Source: JACPFJ01 sp041738275 (GTDB taxonomy: Bacteria; Desulfobacterota; Desulfuromonadia; Geobacterales; Pseudopelobacteraceae). Taken from it: 64,000 nucleotides of DNA. Shown in pieces: positions 6,983-15,914 of this stretch (the stretch's first letter is position 1; every line of letters begins with the position of its first letter). The stretch lies in the NCBI GenBank assembly GCA_041738275.1, contig JBGSQD010000114.1:1-64000 (forward strand), written 5' to 3'. A model generated the notes under the pieces. The model had not been told where the DNA came from. It worked only from the letters and a program-made list of their open reading frames with translations, and did no database searches. The translations under genes were made by a program, and so were the position numbers.

Positions 6983-9388
6983 TCAAATATCCAGGTTGAC
7001 CACGTTCAGCGCGTTGGTTTCGATGAACTCGCGCCGCGGTTCGACCTGGTCGCCCATCAGGATGGTGAAGATCTCGTCCGAGCCGACGGCGTCCTCGATC
7101 TTGACCTGCAGCAGGATCCGGTTCTCCGGGTTCATGGTGGTTTCCCAGAGCTGTTCAGGATTCATCTCGCCTAGACCTTTGTAACGCTGGATGCCGAGGC
7201 CCTTCTTGGCATTCTCAAGGAAAAATGCCAGCAGCTCTTCGTGATTGCCGGTCTCCAGCAGGATCTTGCCCCCCTCCTGCTCAACGGTTGCCCGTCCATC
7301 GGCCATGGTCTCCACGACCCGACGGTGGTTCTCCACCAGCAGTTCGTACTCGTGTGTTGCCAACACGCCCAGGATCTGCTGATCGATAATGGCGCGGATA
7401 TTGCCTGTGTAAAAGATGATCCGGTCTTCGTCCAGCTGGTACTCTCCTCCGTCAGTCAGTGCCTTCATGGATTCGAGATACGGCTCCAGCTGGGACAGCT
7501 CCTCCAGCCCGGCCGGCACGTTGCTGCGGATGACCACGGAAAGGAGTTCTGCGGTGATACCCTTCTTGATCACCTTGTCGAAGATCGCCCGGTTGTCGAT
7601 GAACTGCCGGATCACCGGGATGATCTGCTTGCCGATATAGACCCGGTCTCCCTTCTCCAGTCGCAGGATCATATCCTCCGAGCCTTCTTCCAGCAGAAAA
7701 TTCAACATGGCAGGATCGTCTCTCAGGTACTGCTCCTTCTTGCCGCGCTTGACCTTGTAAAGTGGCGGCTGAGCAATATAAAGGTGACCGCGCTCGACCA
7801 GTTCACGCATGTTGCGGTAGAAGAAGGTCAACAGCAGTGTCAGGATGTGCTGGCCGTCGACGTCGGCGTCAGTCATGACGATGATGCGGCCGTAACGCAG
7901 CTTGGCGATGTCGAAGTCGTCCTTGCCGATACCGGTGCCAAGCGCCGTTATCAGGGTCCGGATCTCCTGGGAGGCGATCATCTTGTCGAAACGGGCCTTT
8001 TCCACATTGAGGATCTTGCCCTTGAGGGGCAGAATGGCCTGAAACTTGCGGTCGCGACCCTGCTTGGCCGAACCGCCGGCGGAATCGCCCTCGACCAGAT
8101 ACAATTCGCACAGTTCGGGATTCTTCTCCTGGCAGTCCGCCAGTTTCCCCGGAAGTCCACCCAGGTCCAGGGCGCCTTTACGCCGGACCGTTTCCCGAGC
8201 CTTGCGGGCCGCTTCACGGGCCCTGGCAGCCTCTATGGATTTTTCCAGGATGCGTTTGGCTACCGGTGGATTCTCCTCCAGGAACTGAGCCAGTTTCTCG
8301 TTGATCAGGGTCTCGACGTACCCCTTGACCTCGGAGTTACCCAGCTTGGTCTTGGTCTGTCCCTCGAACTGCGGCTGCGGTATTTTTACCGAGATGACAC
8401 AGGTGATGCCTTCGCGCAGGTCATCGCCGGAGATGGAGACCTTCTCCTTCTTGAGCAGGTTGTTGGCTGCGGCATAGCTGTTCATGGTACGGGTCAACGC
8501 AGCCTTGAAACCGATGAGATGGGTACCCCCCTCATGGGTATTGATGTTGTTGGCAAAGGAGTAGATCTTCTCGTCGTAGGAATCGTTGTACTGCATGGAG
8601 ACCTCGGTCTCAACGCCCCCTTTTTCGCCCTTGAAGTAGATCGGTTTGGGGTGCAGTGCGGTCTTGTTGCGGTTGAGGTACTCCACAAAGGAATTGATAC
8701 CCCCCTCGTAGTAGAACTCGTGCGATTTGTTATCCACTCGGTCATCTACGATCTTGATCCTCACGCCGGCGTTGAGGAAGGCCATCTCGCGCAGACGCTG
8801 GGAAAGCACATCAAAGGAAATTTCGGTGGTCTCGAAGATCTCCTCGTCAGGCATGAAGGTGATCTTGGTGCCGCGCTTCTTGGTCTCGCCGATCATCTCC
8901 AGAGGCGCCACCGAGTCACCACGACGGTAGGACTGACGGAACACCTTGCCATCGCGCCGAATCTCCAGCTCCAGCCATTTCGACAGGGCGTTGACAACGG
9001 AAACTCCAACTCCGTGCAGACCGCCGGAAACCTTGTAGGAGTCGTTGTCAAACTTGCCGCCGGCATGCAGCACGGTCAGGACAACCTCGGCTGCTGATTT
9101 TCCCTCGTTAGGCATAATGTCGGTGGGGATGCCGCGGCCATTATCCACGACCGTCACTGAACCATCGGTATTGATGGTCACGCTGACACTGTCGCAATGA
9201 CCTGCCAAAGCCTCGTCAATGGAGTTGTCCACGATCTCGTACACCAGATGGTGCAGGCCCGCGCTGGAGGTGGAGCCGATGTACATGGCCGGCCGCTTGC
9301 GAACCGCGGCCAAACCCTCCAGTACCTTGATATTATCCGCGCCGTATTCCTCGACAGCGGGTTGTGTCATGTTGTCTTGTTCACTCAT
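6983..9388 (-). CDS. gyrB: DNA gyrase subunit B
   Basis: The ATPase subunit of gyrase, about 801 residues. GHKL ATPase motifs are DNSIDEALAGHCD, DNGRGIP and GGLHGVGVSVVNALS in the N-terminal 130 residues; the TOPRIM domain has EGDSAGGSAKQGRD and DADVDGQHI, the metal-binding acidic residues. I chose ATG 9388 (MSEQDN) because a GAGGGA ribosome site lies about 11 bases upstream; the frame itself reaches a TTG at 9406. That ribosome site overlaps the last codons of recF (stop at 9393), which suggests translational coupling. Confidence 0.97.
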   Translation of the reverse strand: MSEQDNMTQPAVEEYGADNIKVLEGLAAVRKRPAMYIGSTSSAGLHHLVYEIVDNSIDEALAGHCDSVSVTINTDGSVTVVDNGRGIPTDIMPNEGKSAAEVVLTVLHAGGKFDNDSYKVSGGLHGVGVSVVNALSKWLELEIRRDGKVFRQSYRRGDSVAPLEMIGETKKRGTKITFMPDEEIFETTEISFDVLSQRLREMAFLNAGVRIKIVDDRVDNKSHEFYYEGGINSFVEYLNRNKTALHPKPIYFKGEKGGVETEVSMQYNDSYDEKIYSFANNINTHEGGTHLIGFKAALTRTMNSYAAANNLLKKEKVSISGDDLREGITCVISVKIPQPQFEGQTKTKLGNSEVKGYVETLINEKLAQFLEENPPVAKRILEKSIEAARAREAARKARETVRRKGALDLGGLPGKLADCQEKNPELCELYLVEGDSAGGSAKQGRDRKFQAILPLKGKILNVEKARFDKMIASQEIRTLITALGTGIGKDDFDIAKLRYGRIIVMTDADVDGQHILTLLLTFFYRNMRELVERGHLYIAQPPLYKVKRGKKEQYLRDDPAMLNFLLEEGSEDMILRLEKGDRVYIGKQIIPVIRQFIDNRAIFDKVIKKGITAELLSVVIRSNVPAGLEELSQLEPYLESMKALTDGGEYQLDEDRIIFYTGNIRAIIDQQILGVLATHEYELLVENHRRVVETMADGRATVEQEGGKILLETGNHEELLAFFLENAKKGLGIQRYKGLGEMNPEQLWETTMNPENRILLQVKIEDAVGSDEIFTILMGDQVEPRREFIETNALNVVNLDI

Positions 9389-9392
9389 GCGA

Positions 9393-10493
9393 TTAATTTC
9401 CCTCAAACGTCAGATTGCCGTCTTCCACTCGGAACACGGCGCAGTTTGCAGCAGCCCCTAAAAGGGCGGGTGATCGTTCCGTTGTTGTAATAAAGACCTG
9501 GATATCCCGGGAGGTGAGAAAATCCATCAAATTTTGATTTCTGCAGCCATCCAGTTCCGAGCTCATGTCATCCAGCAACAGCAGTGGCGGCTCAGCGAAG
9601 ATGCTTTGCAGGTTATCCATTTCCGCCATCTTCAAGGCCAGTACAAAGCTCTTCTGCTGCCCCTGGGAACCAAAGGATTTCAGTTGACGACCGTCGAGAC
9701 AGAGCGTCAAGTCATCCCGGTGCGGCCCGGCGGTGGTGGTGCCGTAACGTTCGTCATTTTTGGCATGTCGGTTGAAGAGCTCCAGCAATTGCCCGTAAAT
9801 ACCGGTTCTGTCCGTTGCCTGTACCCCATCCGGCCTATAGCTTATGTCCGCCGTCTCGCGACATCCTGAAATAGTGGCATAGTGTCGTTGCAGCATGCCG
9901 CTCAGCATGGTTACAAAACGCTGTCGCCGTTCTATGACTTCGGCCCCGGTCTCGGCCAGCTTCTCAGTCCAGGTATCCAACCCTGATCTGTCGCTGTTTT
10001 TCAGGAGCTGGTTACGCTGCTTGAGGATGCGCTGAAAACTGTGCCAGCAGTGCAGGTAATCAATATCACCCATATAGACGGCACGATCAAGATAGCGTCT
10101 GCGGGCCTCCGGGCCCTGTCTGACCATGCCCGTGTCATCCGGGGAGAAGACAACTGCATTCAAACGGCCATGCAGATCCGATGCCCGCTGGATACCTTTG
10201 CCGTCGATCTCTACCTTGCGTCCTGCCGCTTCCAGAGACAGCCTGATATGGCTCCGTATGCCGCCCGACTCGATTTCTCCCTGTATCTGGGCTATCTGTT
10301 CGCCATGCCTGATCAGTTCGGGAGTTCGGGAGCTTCTGAATGAACGTGGACTTCCCAAAAGGTAGATTGCCTCAAGCAGGTTGGTCTTGCCCTGACCATT
10401 AAGACCGTACAACAGGTTGAAGCATGCGCCTGGTTCGATTCGTATCGTACCGAGATTGCGAAAACCGACAATAGCCAGGTGTCTGAGACGCAT
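9393..10493 (-). CDS. recF: DNA replication and repair protein RecF
   Basis: A 366-residue SMC-like ATPase that loads RecA at single-strand gaps together with RecO and RecR. The Walker A motif GLNGQGKTN is at about residues 30-38, the ABC signature region lies around FGSQGQQKSF, and Walker B with the following D-loop is LLLLDDMSSELD. It lies between dnaN and gyrB, the common arrangement near bacterial origins, 9 bases after the dnaN stop. Confidence 0.96.
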   Translation of the reverse strand: MRLRHLAIVGFRNLGTIRIEPGACFNLLYGLNGQGKTNLLEAIYLLGSPRSFRSSRTPELIRHGEQIAQIQGEIESGGIRSHIRLSLEAAGRKVEIDGKGIQRASDLHGRLNAVVFSPDDTGMVRQGPEARRRYLDRAVYMGDIDYLHCWHSFQRILKQRNQLLKNSDRSGLDTWTEKLAETGAEVIERRQRFVTMLSGMLQRHYATISGCRETADISYRPDGVQATDRTGIYGQLLELFNRHAKNDERYGTTTAGPHRDDLTLCLDGRQLKSFGSQGQQKSFVLALKMAEMDNLQSIFAEPPLLLLDDMSSELDGCRNQNLMDFLTSRDIQVFITTTERSPALLGAAANCAVFRVEDGNLTFEGN

Positions 10494-10502
10494 CTTTCGC
10501 TA

Positions 10503-11624
10503 TTACAACCTCATCGGCATGATCACCGCGAGGAAACTGTCTGATTTTTCCGGTACAATGATGGATGGAGAAAGTTCATCCTTGAACTTCATATCCACGC
10601 TTTCCGTTTCCGCCACGCCCAGAACGTCCAGCAGATAGCGGGCATTGAATCTGACGGAAAACGGCTCTCCGCCATAAATCACATCGATCTCTTCCATGGC
10701 ATCGCCCAATTCCGGATTACTTGAGGAGATCTTGATATTCGTAGCGGATATCTCCAGCATGATCCCTTTGAACTTCTCACTGGAAAGTATGGCCATCCTG
10801 CGCACGGAATGGGTAAAAACCTCTTTGTTGATCGTGATAACCCGATCGTTGGCAACCGGGACAACCCGGTTGTAATCGGGAAACTCTCCATCAACAAGGC
10901 GCATGACCATGTAGGAATCACCACGCTTGATAACAGCGCTGTTGTCCATGAAACCGAACATGAGGGTGCCGTTATCCTCGTCGGTTATCTTTTTCATCTC
11001 GTAGATACCCTTTTTAGGAAGGATAACGCCCTTGAGAAGTTCGCTGCCAGCATTGCCTTTGAATGACCCGGTGGCTATGGAAAGGCGATGACCGTCGGTA
11101 GCAACCATCTTGAGGATCTGATCACCGCTCGCTGCCGTCTCAACCTTGGTAAAGAGGCCGTTCAGGTTGTATTTTGTTTCGTCGTTGCAAATCGCAAAGG
11201 ATGTTTTTTCTATCATCCCCTTCAACATGGAGCTTTCTATCTCAAAGAGATTTTCTTCCTTAACAGCTGGAAAATACGGGAATTCTTCCGGAGATAGACC
11301 GACGATATTGAACTGAACCTTGCCGCATCTTATCTCTACCCAGTCGTTGTCTTTTGTGGAGAAAATTATTTCCTGATTGGGGAGTTCCTTAACGATCTCA
11401 TACAGTTTTTTCGCCCCGATAGTGATCTTGCCTGGTTTTACTACCTCTGCCGGGTAGGTGCTTTTCATCCCCACCTCAAGGTCGGTGGCAGTGACATGCA
11501 ATGCTGAATCTGATGCTTCAATCAGGACGTTTGAAAGAATGGGCATGGAGGTCCGCTTTTCAACGATACCCTGAATCCTCTGCAGCGACTTGAGGAAGAC
11601 TTCTTTATCGATTCTGAATTCCAT
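10503..11624 (-). CDS. dnaN: DNA polymerase III sliding clamp (beta subunit)
   Basis: The 373-residue processivity clamp, with the normal length for three clamp domains. The start MEFRIDKEVFLKSLQRIQGI and the C-terminal clamp pocket residues up to VIMPMRL match the family. An AAGGAG-type ribosome site precedes ATG 11624. The upstream 211-base gap to dnaA holds DnaA boxes, so dnaN may be sensed by DnaA as part of origin control. Confidence 0.97.
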   Translation of the reverse strand: MEFRIDKEVFLKSLQRIQGIVEKRTSMPILSNVLIEASDSALHVTATDLEVGMKSTYPAEVVKPGKITIGAKKLYEIVKELPNQEIIFSTKDNDWVEIRCGKVQFNIVGLSPEEFPYFPAVKEENLFEIESSMLKGMIEKTSFAICNDETKYNLNGLFTKVETAASGDQILKMVATDGHRLSIATGSFKGNAGSELLKGVILPKKGIYEMKKITDEDNGTLMFGFMDNSAVIKRGDSYMVMRLVDGEFPDYNRVVPVANDRVITINKEVFTHSVRRMAILSSEKFKGIMLEISATNIKISSSNPELGDAMEEIDVIYGGEPFSVRFNARYLLDVLGVAETESVDMKFKDELSPSIIVPEKSDSFLAVIMPMRL

Positions 11625-11835
11625 GTATCACTCCTTACAGAAATAGTTTCTTTATAAAATTAAAACCTTTGTTGTTCCTGTTGGGGCTGTGGATATGGTG
11701 ATAACTGTGTAACATATTTAAAGCACAGGATGTTTTTAATCTTTTATGGTGTTGATAAAAATGCATGATAATGGCGAGTTATCAACACCCCTGAAATTAT
11801 GAACAGGTTTTAGCTGCTGTTTACACAGGTTGTTG
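11625..11835. other. dnaA-dnaN intergenic region with DnaA boxes (second origin segment)
   Basis: A+T-rich spacer. DnaA-box-like sites seen: 11688-11696 (TGTGGATAT), 11750-11758 (TGTTGATAA) and 11779-11787 (TTATCAACA). The last two face each other. An A+T-rich stretch at about 11645-11670 could be a duplex-unwinding element. Together with the boxes on the other side of dnaA, this resembles the bipartite origins described in Bacillus and Helicobacter. Confidence 0.6.
11750..11787. promoter_or_regulatory. Facing pair of DnaA boxes
   Basis: TGTTGATAA at 11750-11758 and its exact reverse complement TTATCAACA at 11779-11787, separated by 20 bases. Confidence 0.65.
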
Positions 11836-13188
11836 TTACTTCAGTAGAAAATGCTTAATTTCATCAATGATCTTGGCTAGTTTATGATCATTCTTAAGCT
11901 CTTTGTCGATCTTCTTTGCCGAATAGATCACGGTTGAATGGTCCTTGCCGCCGAAACGTGCTCCGATGTCGGGATATGAGGCCTTGGTCATGTCTCTACA
12001 GAGCCATATAGCGACCTGGCGGGCCTGTACAAAGTTTTTGAGGCGTTTGTCCGATTTCAGATCCGCTACCTTGAGGCCGAATTGATCAGCGACAGCTTTT
12101 TGAATCAGTTCCACAGTGATATCCTTACGCCGGTCTCCCAGAATATCCTTTAGGCTTTCCTTGGCCATTTCAAGGGTAATGGCAACACTCTGCAGGCTGC
12201 TGTACGCGCCGAGCCTGATCAGCATTCCTTCCAGTTCTCGAATGTTGCGGGTATCGCTTGATGCCAGAAAATATGCAACGTCATCCGGCAGCTTTATTTT
12301 GAATATCTCTGATTTCTTCTTGAGAATAGCTATCTTTGTTTCCAGATCAGGGGGTTGGATATCGGCAATCAGTCCCCATTCAAAACGGGAGCGAAGGCGT
12401 TCCTCCAGGTCGGAAATTTCACGGGGAAATTTGTCAGACGTGATAACAATCTGTTTATGTGCCTCATGAAGTGCGTTGAAGGTATGGAAAAACTCTTCCT
12501 GGGTGCCGGTTTTACCAGAAATAAACTGAATATCATCGATCAGGAGCACATCCACATTTCTGAAACGATTTCTGAACAGATCCATTTTTTTGAGCCGCAG
12601 ATGGTTGACCATTTCATACATGAACTTCTCGGCGGAACAATAACACACATTCATTCCCGGAGAATTATTGCGGATGGTATGGCCGATGGCATTGAGCAGA
12701 TGGCTTTTGCCAAGTCCGACACCACCGTATATAAAAAGCGGATTATAGGTATCTGCCGGATTGTTGGCTACTGACATTGCTGCCGCATGGGCAAATTGGT
12801 TGCCGGTTCCACTGACGAACAGATCAAAGGTATACTTGTTGTTGAGAGGGGTAAACGCTGATTCTGATGCCGTATCCCTGGTTTGCTCACTGTCCGGATG
12901 GCCTTTGATGATAAGATCTTCCGGTAATATGGCCTCAGAATCGGTATCACTCTCCCTGATTAGGAAATTGATAATAACATTGTTGCCTGTTGTCATGGAC
13001 AAGGCGCCAGTCAATACCTTCTGATAGTTTTCTTCCAGCCATTCCTTGAAAAAAGAGGTTGGCACTGAAAGATACACGGTATCAGTTTCATGATGGCTAT
13101 AGCGGATTGGTTTGATCCACGTTGTGAAATCCCGCTCGGACAGGACTTTTTCCAGGTTTTCAGCGGCTTGCTGCCAGGCTTCTTGCAT
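11836..13188 (-). CDS. dnaA: Chromosomal replication initiator DnaA
   Basis: The 450-residue AAA+ initiator that binds DnaA boxes and melts the origin. The N-terminal DnaB-interacting domain is residues 1-90, Walker A is GGVGLGKSHLLNAIGH (about 154-169) and Walker B is LLIDDIQFI. The C-terminal DNA-binding domain holds the signature GGKDHSTVIYSAKKI, with the His-Ser-Thr segment that contacts box bases. It is transcribed away from the probable origin at 13.2-13.5 kb. DnaA boxes on both sides suggest autoregulation. Confidence 0.98.
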   Translation of the reverse strand: MQEAWQQAAENLEKVLSERDFTTWIKPIRYSHHETDTVYLSVPTSFFKEWLEENYQKVLTGALSMTTGNNVIINFLIRESDTDSEAILPEDLIIKGHPDSEQTRDTASESAFTPLNNKYTFDLFVSGTGNQFAHAAAMSVANNPADTYNPLFIYGGVGLGKSHLLNAIGHTIRNNSPGMNVCYCSAEKFMYEMVNHLRLKKMDLFRNRFRNVDVLLIDDIQFISGKTGTQEEFFHTFNALHEAHKQIVITSDKFPREISDLEERLRSRFEWGLIADIQPPDLETKIAILKKKSEIFKIKLPDDVAYFLASSDTRNIRELEGMLIRLGAYSSLQSVAITLEMAKESLKDILGDRRKDITVELIQKAVADQFGLKVADLKSDKRLKNFVQARQVAIWLCRDMTKASYPDIGARFGGKDHSTVIYSAKKIDKELKNDHKLAKIIDEIKHFLLK

Positions 13189-13225
13189 ATAATCACATCA
13201 TTTATGTACAGAGTTTAGGATTCAG

Positions 13226-13234
13226 TTATCCACA
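13226..13234 (+). promoter_or_regulatory. DnaA box TTATCCACA
   Basis: Exact match to the high-affinity DnaA box, 38 bases upstream of the dnaA start. Confidence 0.8.
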
Positions 13235-13300
13235 TCACTATGACTTGTATAATCATCAATGGAATAAGCAGGTTTCAGAGACTGGGTCTCGGGCGGCAGC

Positions 13301-13344
13301 AATAAGTTATTAACATGATTTTCAACACCTGTTGATAACTTATT
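13301..13344. promoter_or_regulatory. Inverted DnaA-box pair in oriC
   Basis: AATAAGTTATTAACA (13301-13315) and TGTTGATAACTTATT (13330-13344) are reverse complements at 14 of 15 positions and each contains a 9-base DnaA box (13307-13315 with one deviation, 13330-13338 exact). Confidence 0.7.
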
Positions 13345-13544
13345 GTCAAACAATTACAGTAACTTATCTGTAAATATGTGAATAAACGGACTTTTCAAGG
13401 AAGCGGTAGATTATCAGAGCCCGCCCTATTTTTCAAGGCAAATCAATTCTTATGGGCACCATGAACCATAATAATTTTCTTGACAAAGAGAGGCTCATAT
13501 GATTAAAAAACCAGTTCCAGTAAAAATTTATTAGGAGTGCCGAT

Positions 13545-13694
13545 ATGAAAAGAACATTTCAGCCAAGCAACACTTCCCGCAAGCGAACACATGGTTTTCT
13601 GGTGAGGATGGCCACCAAAAACGGCCGTCTGGTGATCAAGCGCAGAAGGGCCAAGGGGCGGAAGAACCTGTCCGTTCGCATTGCAACCAAGTAA
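13545..13694 (+). CDS. rpmH: 50S ribosomal protein L34
   Basis: A 49-residue, very basic protein starting MKRTFQPSNTSRKRTHGF and continuing with ATKNGR and a KRRRAKGRK segment, the complete L34 signature. A TTAGGAG ribosome site lies 7-8 bases before ATG 13545. It is the first gene of the rightward series next to the origin, the usual rpmH-rnpA-yidD-yidC-mnmE order. Its last codons overlap the longest possible rnpA frame. Confidence 0.96.
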   Translation: MKRTFQPSNTSRKRTHGFLVRMATKNGRLVIKRRRAKGRKNLSVRIATK

Positions 13695-14091
13695 TTGCCG
13701 TGATGGTGGTGAACTGGCGCCTGCTGTCTGCACGTTTCCCAAGTCCGTTCGTTTGCGGAAGCGTGCCGACTTTGTTAGGCTGTCCGGTTCTGTTGACAAG
13801 TTTGTTGTCAAAGGATTTCTGGTTGTCTGGCAGATTAATGATCTGATGCTGCCACGTCTCGGAGTTACGGTAAGTAAAAAGGTCGGCTGTGCCGTGACCC
13901 GGAACAGGGTCAAGCGTTATGTCAGAGAAGCATTCAGGCATAACCGGCTCTTATTACCACCAGTTGACATGAATGTCATTGCACGGCGTGATTCAGCAGC
14001 AATGGATTTTCGCAGCGTGCTGCAGGAGCTTGAAAAAGCATTCAGGCAGATCGGCACATCACCATGCTCAAGAGCATCGCGCTCCTTGTAA
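13681..14091 (+). CDS. rnpA: Ribonuclease P protein component
   Basis: The protein cofactor of RNase P, which trims tRNA 5' ends. The family core is clear: FPKSVRLRKRADF at the N-terminus, then GVTVSKKVGCAVTRNRVKR with the RNR motif that binds the catalytic RNA. The start is odd: between the previous in-frame stop and the conserved FPKS there is no ATG or GTG, only TTG at 13681 (inside the end of rpmH, 14-base overlap) and CTG at 13714. I give the longest frame, 136 residues; the true protein may be shorter. It overlaps yidD by 28 bases. Confidence 0.9.
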   Translation: MQPSNCRDGGELAPAVCTFPKSVRLRKRADFVRLSGSVDKFVVKGFLVVWQINDLMLPRLGVTVSKKVGCAVTRNRVKRYVREAFRHNRLLLPPVDMNVIARRDSAAMDFRSVLQELEKAFRQIGTSPCSRASRSL

Positions 14092-14276
14092 TCAGGCTGT
14101 ATCAGAAGATGCTTTCACCGCTTCTTCCCCCTGCCTGTCGTTTTTATCCCTCCTGTTCAGAGTATTCCAGAGAATCAATTTTACGGCATGGACTTGTCAG
14201 AGGTGGCTGGCTTACCCTGCTAAGACTATGTAAATGCCATCCTTTTCATCCTGGTGGCTATGATCCGGTACCCTAA
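14064..14276 (+). CDS. yidD: Membrane protein insertion efficiency factor YidD
   Basis: A 70-residue protein with the YidD hallmarks CRFYPSCSEYS and the C-terminal HPGGYDPVP. It assists YidC-dependent membrane protein insertion and associates with the inner membrane through an amphipathic N-terminal helix (LKSIALLVIRLYQKML here). It starts inside the end of rnpA and precedes yidC by 25 bases. Confidence 0.95.
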   Translation: MLKSIALLVIRLYQKMLSPLLPPACRFYPSCSEYSRESILRHGLVRGGWLTLLRLCKCHPFHPGGYDPVP

Positions 14277-14301
14277 CTGAAGAGCACAACTGGAGCCTTT
14301 T

Positions 14302-15891
14302 ATGGAAAAACGCGCATTTCTTGCTGTCATCCTTTCGATAGCAGTTTTCTACATATTTTCATTGTTTTTCGGTCCTGAAAAAAAACCGGTACAACCGCCT
14401 GCTGCCCAGAACACGGCTGCTCCTGCGGCTGTAGCAGTTAATCAGCCGGTGGCTCCCCAGGGCGTACCGACAACTGCTGCTCCTGCCATTGCGACTTTGA
14501 AAGACATCACGGTTGATACAGATCTTTATACAGCGGTATTTTCCTCGCGGGGCGCCAGCCTGAAGAGCCTGACGCTCAAAAAGTATCGCGAACAGATTAC
14601 TCCCCCCGCCAATCAAGTGGTTCTCGGATCCAACGTAGATCCCTCACTCCTGACTTTTTCCACCAGGGCAAGCGGTTTCAACCTGCCGGACAGCACGGTC
14701 TTCGCACCGGATGCCGAGGCCATCAAACTGAGCAAAGGCGAGAGCAAGCAACTCAGTTTCAACTACATCTCCGGCCAGGGCTTCACCGTTCGCAAGATCT
14801 ATACCTTCAGCAACGATTCCTACAGCGTCAAACTCGATACCCAGGTGTTCAACAACTCTTCGGCACCTCTCGTTGGCGCCATCCAGCATATCATGACCTA
14901 TCCGGCCGAGCCCAAGGTCAAGGATAACCGGTATGACACCGCCGGTTCCTATCTTTATTCCGACAACAGCCTCAAGTCGGACAAGGTCAAGGATGTGGCT
15001 ACTGCGTCGAAAAAGTATGACAAGGATATTCAGTGGGCCGGTTTTGCCGACAAATATTTTCTTAGCGCCATCCTCTCGGAGAAGAGCAGCATCCTTTCGG
15101 TTGAGCTTAAAAAGAATGCCGCCGGATTTATGGAATCCATTGTCTCCTCTCCTCAGGTCGTCGTCAATCCTGGCCAGTCTGCCACGGTAACGCACCGCCT
15201 GTTTGTCGGTCCGAAAGATATCGACATCCTCAAGGCCCAGGGGAACTCCCTGGTCCAGTCACTCGACCTTGGGTGGTTTACGGTGATTGCCAAGCCCCTG
15301 CTCTACTCGCTGAAGTTTTTCTATAATTACGTCGGTAACTACGGCATTGCGATCATTATAATCACGATTATCCTCAAGGCGTTTTTCTTCCCGCTGACCC
15401 ACAAAAGCTATAAGTCCATGAAGGACATGCAGAAGATCCAGCCGATGATGGCGGCTCTCAAGGATAAACACAAGGATGACCGGGATGCCATGAACAAAGC
15501 TGTCATGGAACTGTACCGCGACCACAAGGTCAACCCGTTGGGTGGCTGCCTTCCCATGGTCGTGCAGATCCCGGTATTCTTTGCCCTCTACAAGGCATTA
15601 ATGTTTTCCATCGAACTGCGCCATGCTCCGTTTTTCTTCTGGATAACAGACCTTGCCGACAAGGACCCGTACTATGTCACTCCGGTCATTATGGGTGTGA
15701 CCATGTTTATTCAGCAGAAGATGACCCCCTCCAATATGGATCCGATTCAACAGAAGATGATGCTGGCGCTGCCGGTGGTATTCACCTTCATGTTCCTCAG
15801 CTTCCCATCGGGTCTGGTTCTGTACTGGTTGGTTAATAACGTCCTTACCATCGGTCAGCAGATGTACATCAATAAACTGGTGAAGGATTAG
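14302..15891 (+). CDS. yidC: Membrane protein insertase YidC
   Basis: A 529-residue insertase/foldase of the YidC/Oxa1 family, Gram-negative type: N-terminal anchor (residues 6-24), a Pro/Ala-rich linker, a large periplasmic domain (about 55-330), then the conserved five-helix core beginning near LLYSLKFFYNYVGNYGIAII. The cytoplasmic loop KSYKSMKDMQKIQPMM and GGCLPMVVQIPVFFALY are family motifs. A GGAG ribosome site precedes ATG 14302. There is no jag/khpB gene between yidC and mnmE, unlike many origins. Confidence 0.97.
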   Translation: MEKRAFLAVILSIAVFYIFSLFFGPEKKPVQPPAAQNTAAPAAVAVNQPVAPQGVPTTAAPAIATLKDITVDTDLYTAVFSSRGASLKSLTLKKYREQITPPANQVVLGSNVDPSLLTFSTRASGFNLPDSTVFAPDAEAIKLSKGESKQLSFNYISGQGFTVRKIYTFSNDSYSVKLDTQVFNNSSAPLVGAIQHIMTYPAEPKVKDNRYDTAGSYLYSDNSLKSDKVKDVATASKKYDKDIQWAGFADKYFLSAILSEKSSILSVELKKNAAGFMESIVSSPQVVVNPGQSATVTHRLFVGPKDIDILKAQGNSLVQSLDLGWFTVIAKPLLYSLKFFYNYVGNYGIAIIIITIILKAFFFPLTHKSYKSMKDMQKIQPMMAALKDKHKDDRDAMNKAVMELYRDHKVNPLGGCLPMVVQIPVFFALYKALMFSIELRHAPFFFWITDLADKDPYYVTPVIMGVTMFIQQKMTPSNMDPIQQKMMLALPVVFTFMFLSFPSGLVLYWLVNNVLTIGQQMYINKLVKD

Positions 15892-15914
15892 CCGACTTTT
15901 CTACGGAGCGTTTC

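Larger units (their letters stand above)
13189..13544. other. oriC: Probable chromosomal replication origin (oriC), rpmH-dnaA spacer
   Basis: A 356-base gene-free, A+T-rich region where transcription diverges: dnaA to gyrA run left, rpmH to rsmG run right. It holds a perfect DnaA box (TTATCCACA, 13226-13234), an inverted pair (13301-13344), and weaker box-like sites at 13364-13372 (TTATCTGTA) and 13377-13385 (TGTGAATAA). The promoters of dnaA and rpmH must also lie here. A strand-composition plot could test the origin call; I have not computed one. Confidence 0.75.

Noticed and set aside
7241..9097. 618-codon plus-strand frame opposite gyrB
   Set aside because: Antisense shadow of gyrB, as above.
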